This document shows, one piece after another, positions 32,192 through 32,217 of a stretch of DNA of 32,217 nucleotides (within the stretch, counting starts at the first letter, position 1; each line of letters starts with the position of its first letter). Where the stretch lies: positions 1 to 32,217 of the forward strand of contig CAVAJR010000027.1 in the NCBI GenBank assembly GCA_963589005.1. The letters are read 5' to 3'. Under the pieces are notes generated by a model that saw nothing but the letters and a program-made list of their open reading frames with translations, was not told the origin of the DNA and made no database searches. Source of the DNA: RGIG5612 sp963589005. GTDB lineage: Bacteria > Bacillota > Clostridia > Lachnospirales > Lachnospiraceae. Both the position numbers and the translations under genes were made by a program.

Positions 32192-32217
32192 TTATGCTCT
32201 TCTGCCGCAGATGGGAA
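32192..32217 (-). CDS. Possible 3' end of an off-window gene
   Basis: Before the terminator one minus-strand frame ends PICGRRA followed by TAA at 32192-32194, only 7 nt from the hairpin. The spacing fits a gene end. Seven residues are too few to name a protein, and another frame also stays open through the hairpin. Confidence 0.3.

Noticed and set aside
1..32217. CRISPR array, insertion sequence, prophage or integrase signs
   Set aside because: No regularly spaced repeats, transposase or integrase frames, or target-site duplications were seen. The only longer direct repeats are the 79-bp hydrolase fragment and the cobC repeat.

Overview
The window is a chromosomal segment of a low-GC, Gram-positive anaerobe, most likely a Clostridia member of the Lachnospiraceae type. 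This rests on a CIRCE-controlled groESL, a Firmicutes-style dcw cluster starting with mraZ-rsmH-ftsL, PrsA-like and YfhO-like envelope proteins, strong AGGAGG-type ribosome binding sites, and TTGACA/TATAAT-like promoters with 17-nt spacers. No species is named. No sporulation genes follow ftsZ, which hints at a non-spore-former (inference). Almost everything reads on the minus strand; the only well-supported plus-strand genes are a tRNA-Thr and one large secreted protein.

Layout from left to right (gene order in transcription is right to left). 1-230: tandem terminators after groEL, and a minus-strand promoter with a palindromic operator pointing off the left edge. 230-2280: groES-groEL with a CIRCE operator. 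2298-3470: an OGG1-type DNA glycosylase and a doubtful small ORF, beyond the ftsZ terminator. 3496-13072: the division and wall cluster mraZ-rsmH-ftsL-PBP-mraY-murD-ftsW-ftsQ-like-ftsZ. Several of these genes overlap, TTG starts occur at two junctions, and the mraZ promoter is followed by three phased MraZ boxes. murE, murF, murG and ftsA are absent from the cluster. 13285-15292: rpsB-tsf with its own promoter and a structured leader. 15282-18773: a PrsA-like lipoprotein and a YfhO-family membrane protein.

18782-23061: tRNA-Thr(GGT), a maltose-O-acetyltransferase-type enzyme with a small unknown gene, a free-standing 69-aa protein gene, and the lower cobalamin pathway operon cobT-cobS-cobC. 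23062-25693: a hairpin-rich intergenic region without a canonical B12 box, then a divergent, strongly promoted gene for a 713-aa secreted protein of unknown function with highly biased codon use. 25700-32217: D-Ala-D-Ala carboxypeptidase, DJ-1/PfpI protein, alpha/beta hydrolase, threonine ammonia-lyase and an RsmJ-like rRNA methyltransferase. The last 500 bases hold no gene except the possible end of one entering from the right.

Functionally, this is mainly core housekeeping: chaperonin, translation (S2, EF-Ts, tRNA, two rRNA methyltransferases), peptidoglycan precursor synthesis and septation, wall trimming and cobalamin nucleotide-loop assembly. The points most worth a second look are the reduced FtsQ-like protein, the phased MraZ operator, the 28-nt element shared by the dacF and ilvA leaders, the structured cobT/secreted-protein intergenic region, the secreted protein itself, insertions in EF-Ts and RsmJ, and a 79-bp duplicated gene fragment.
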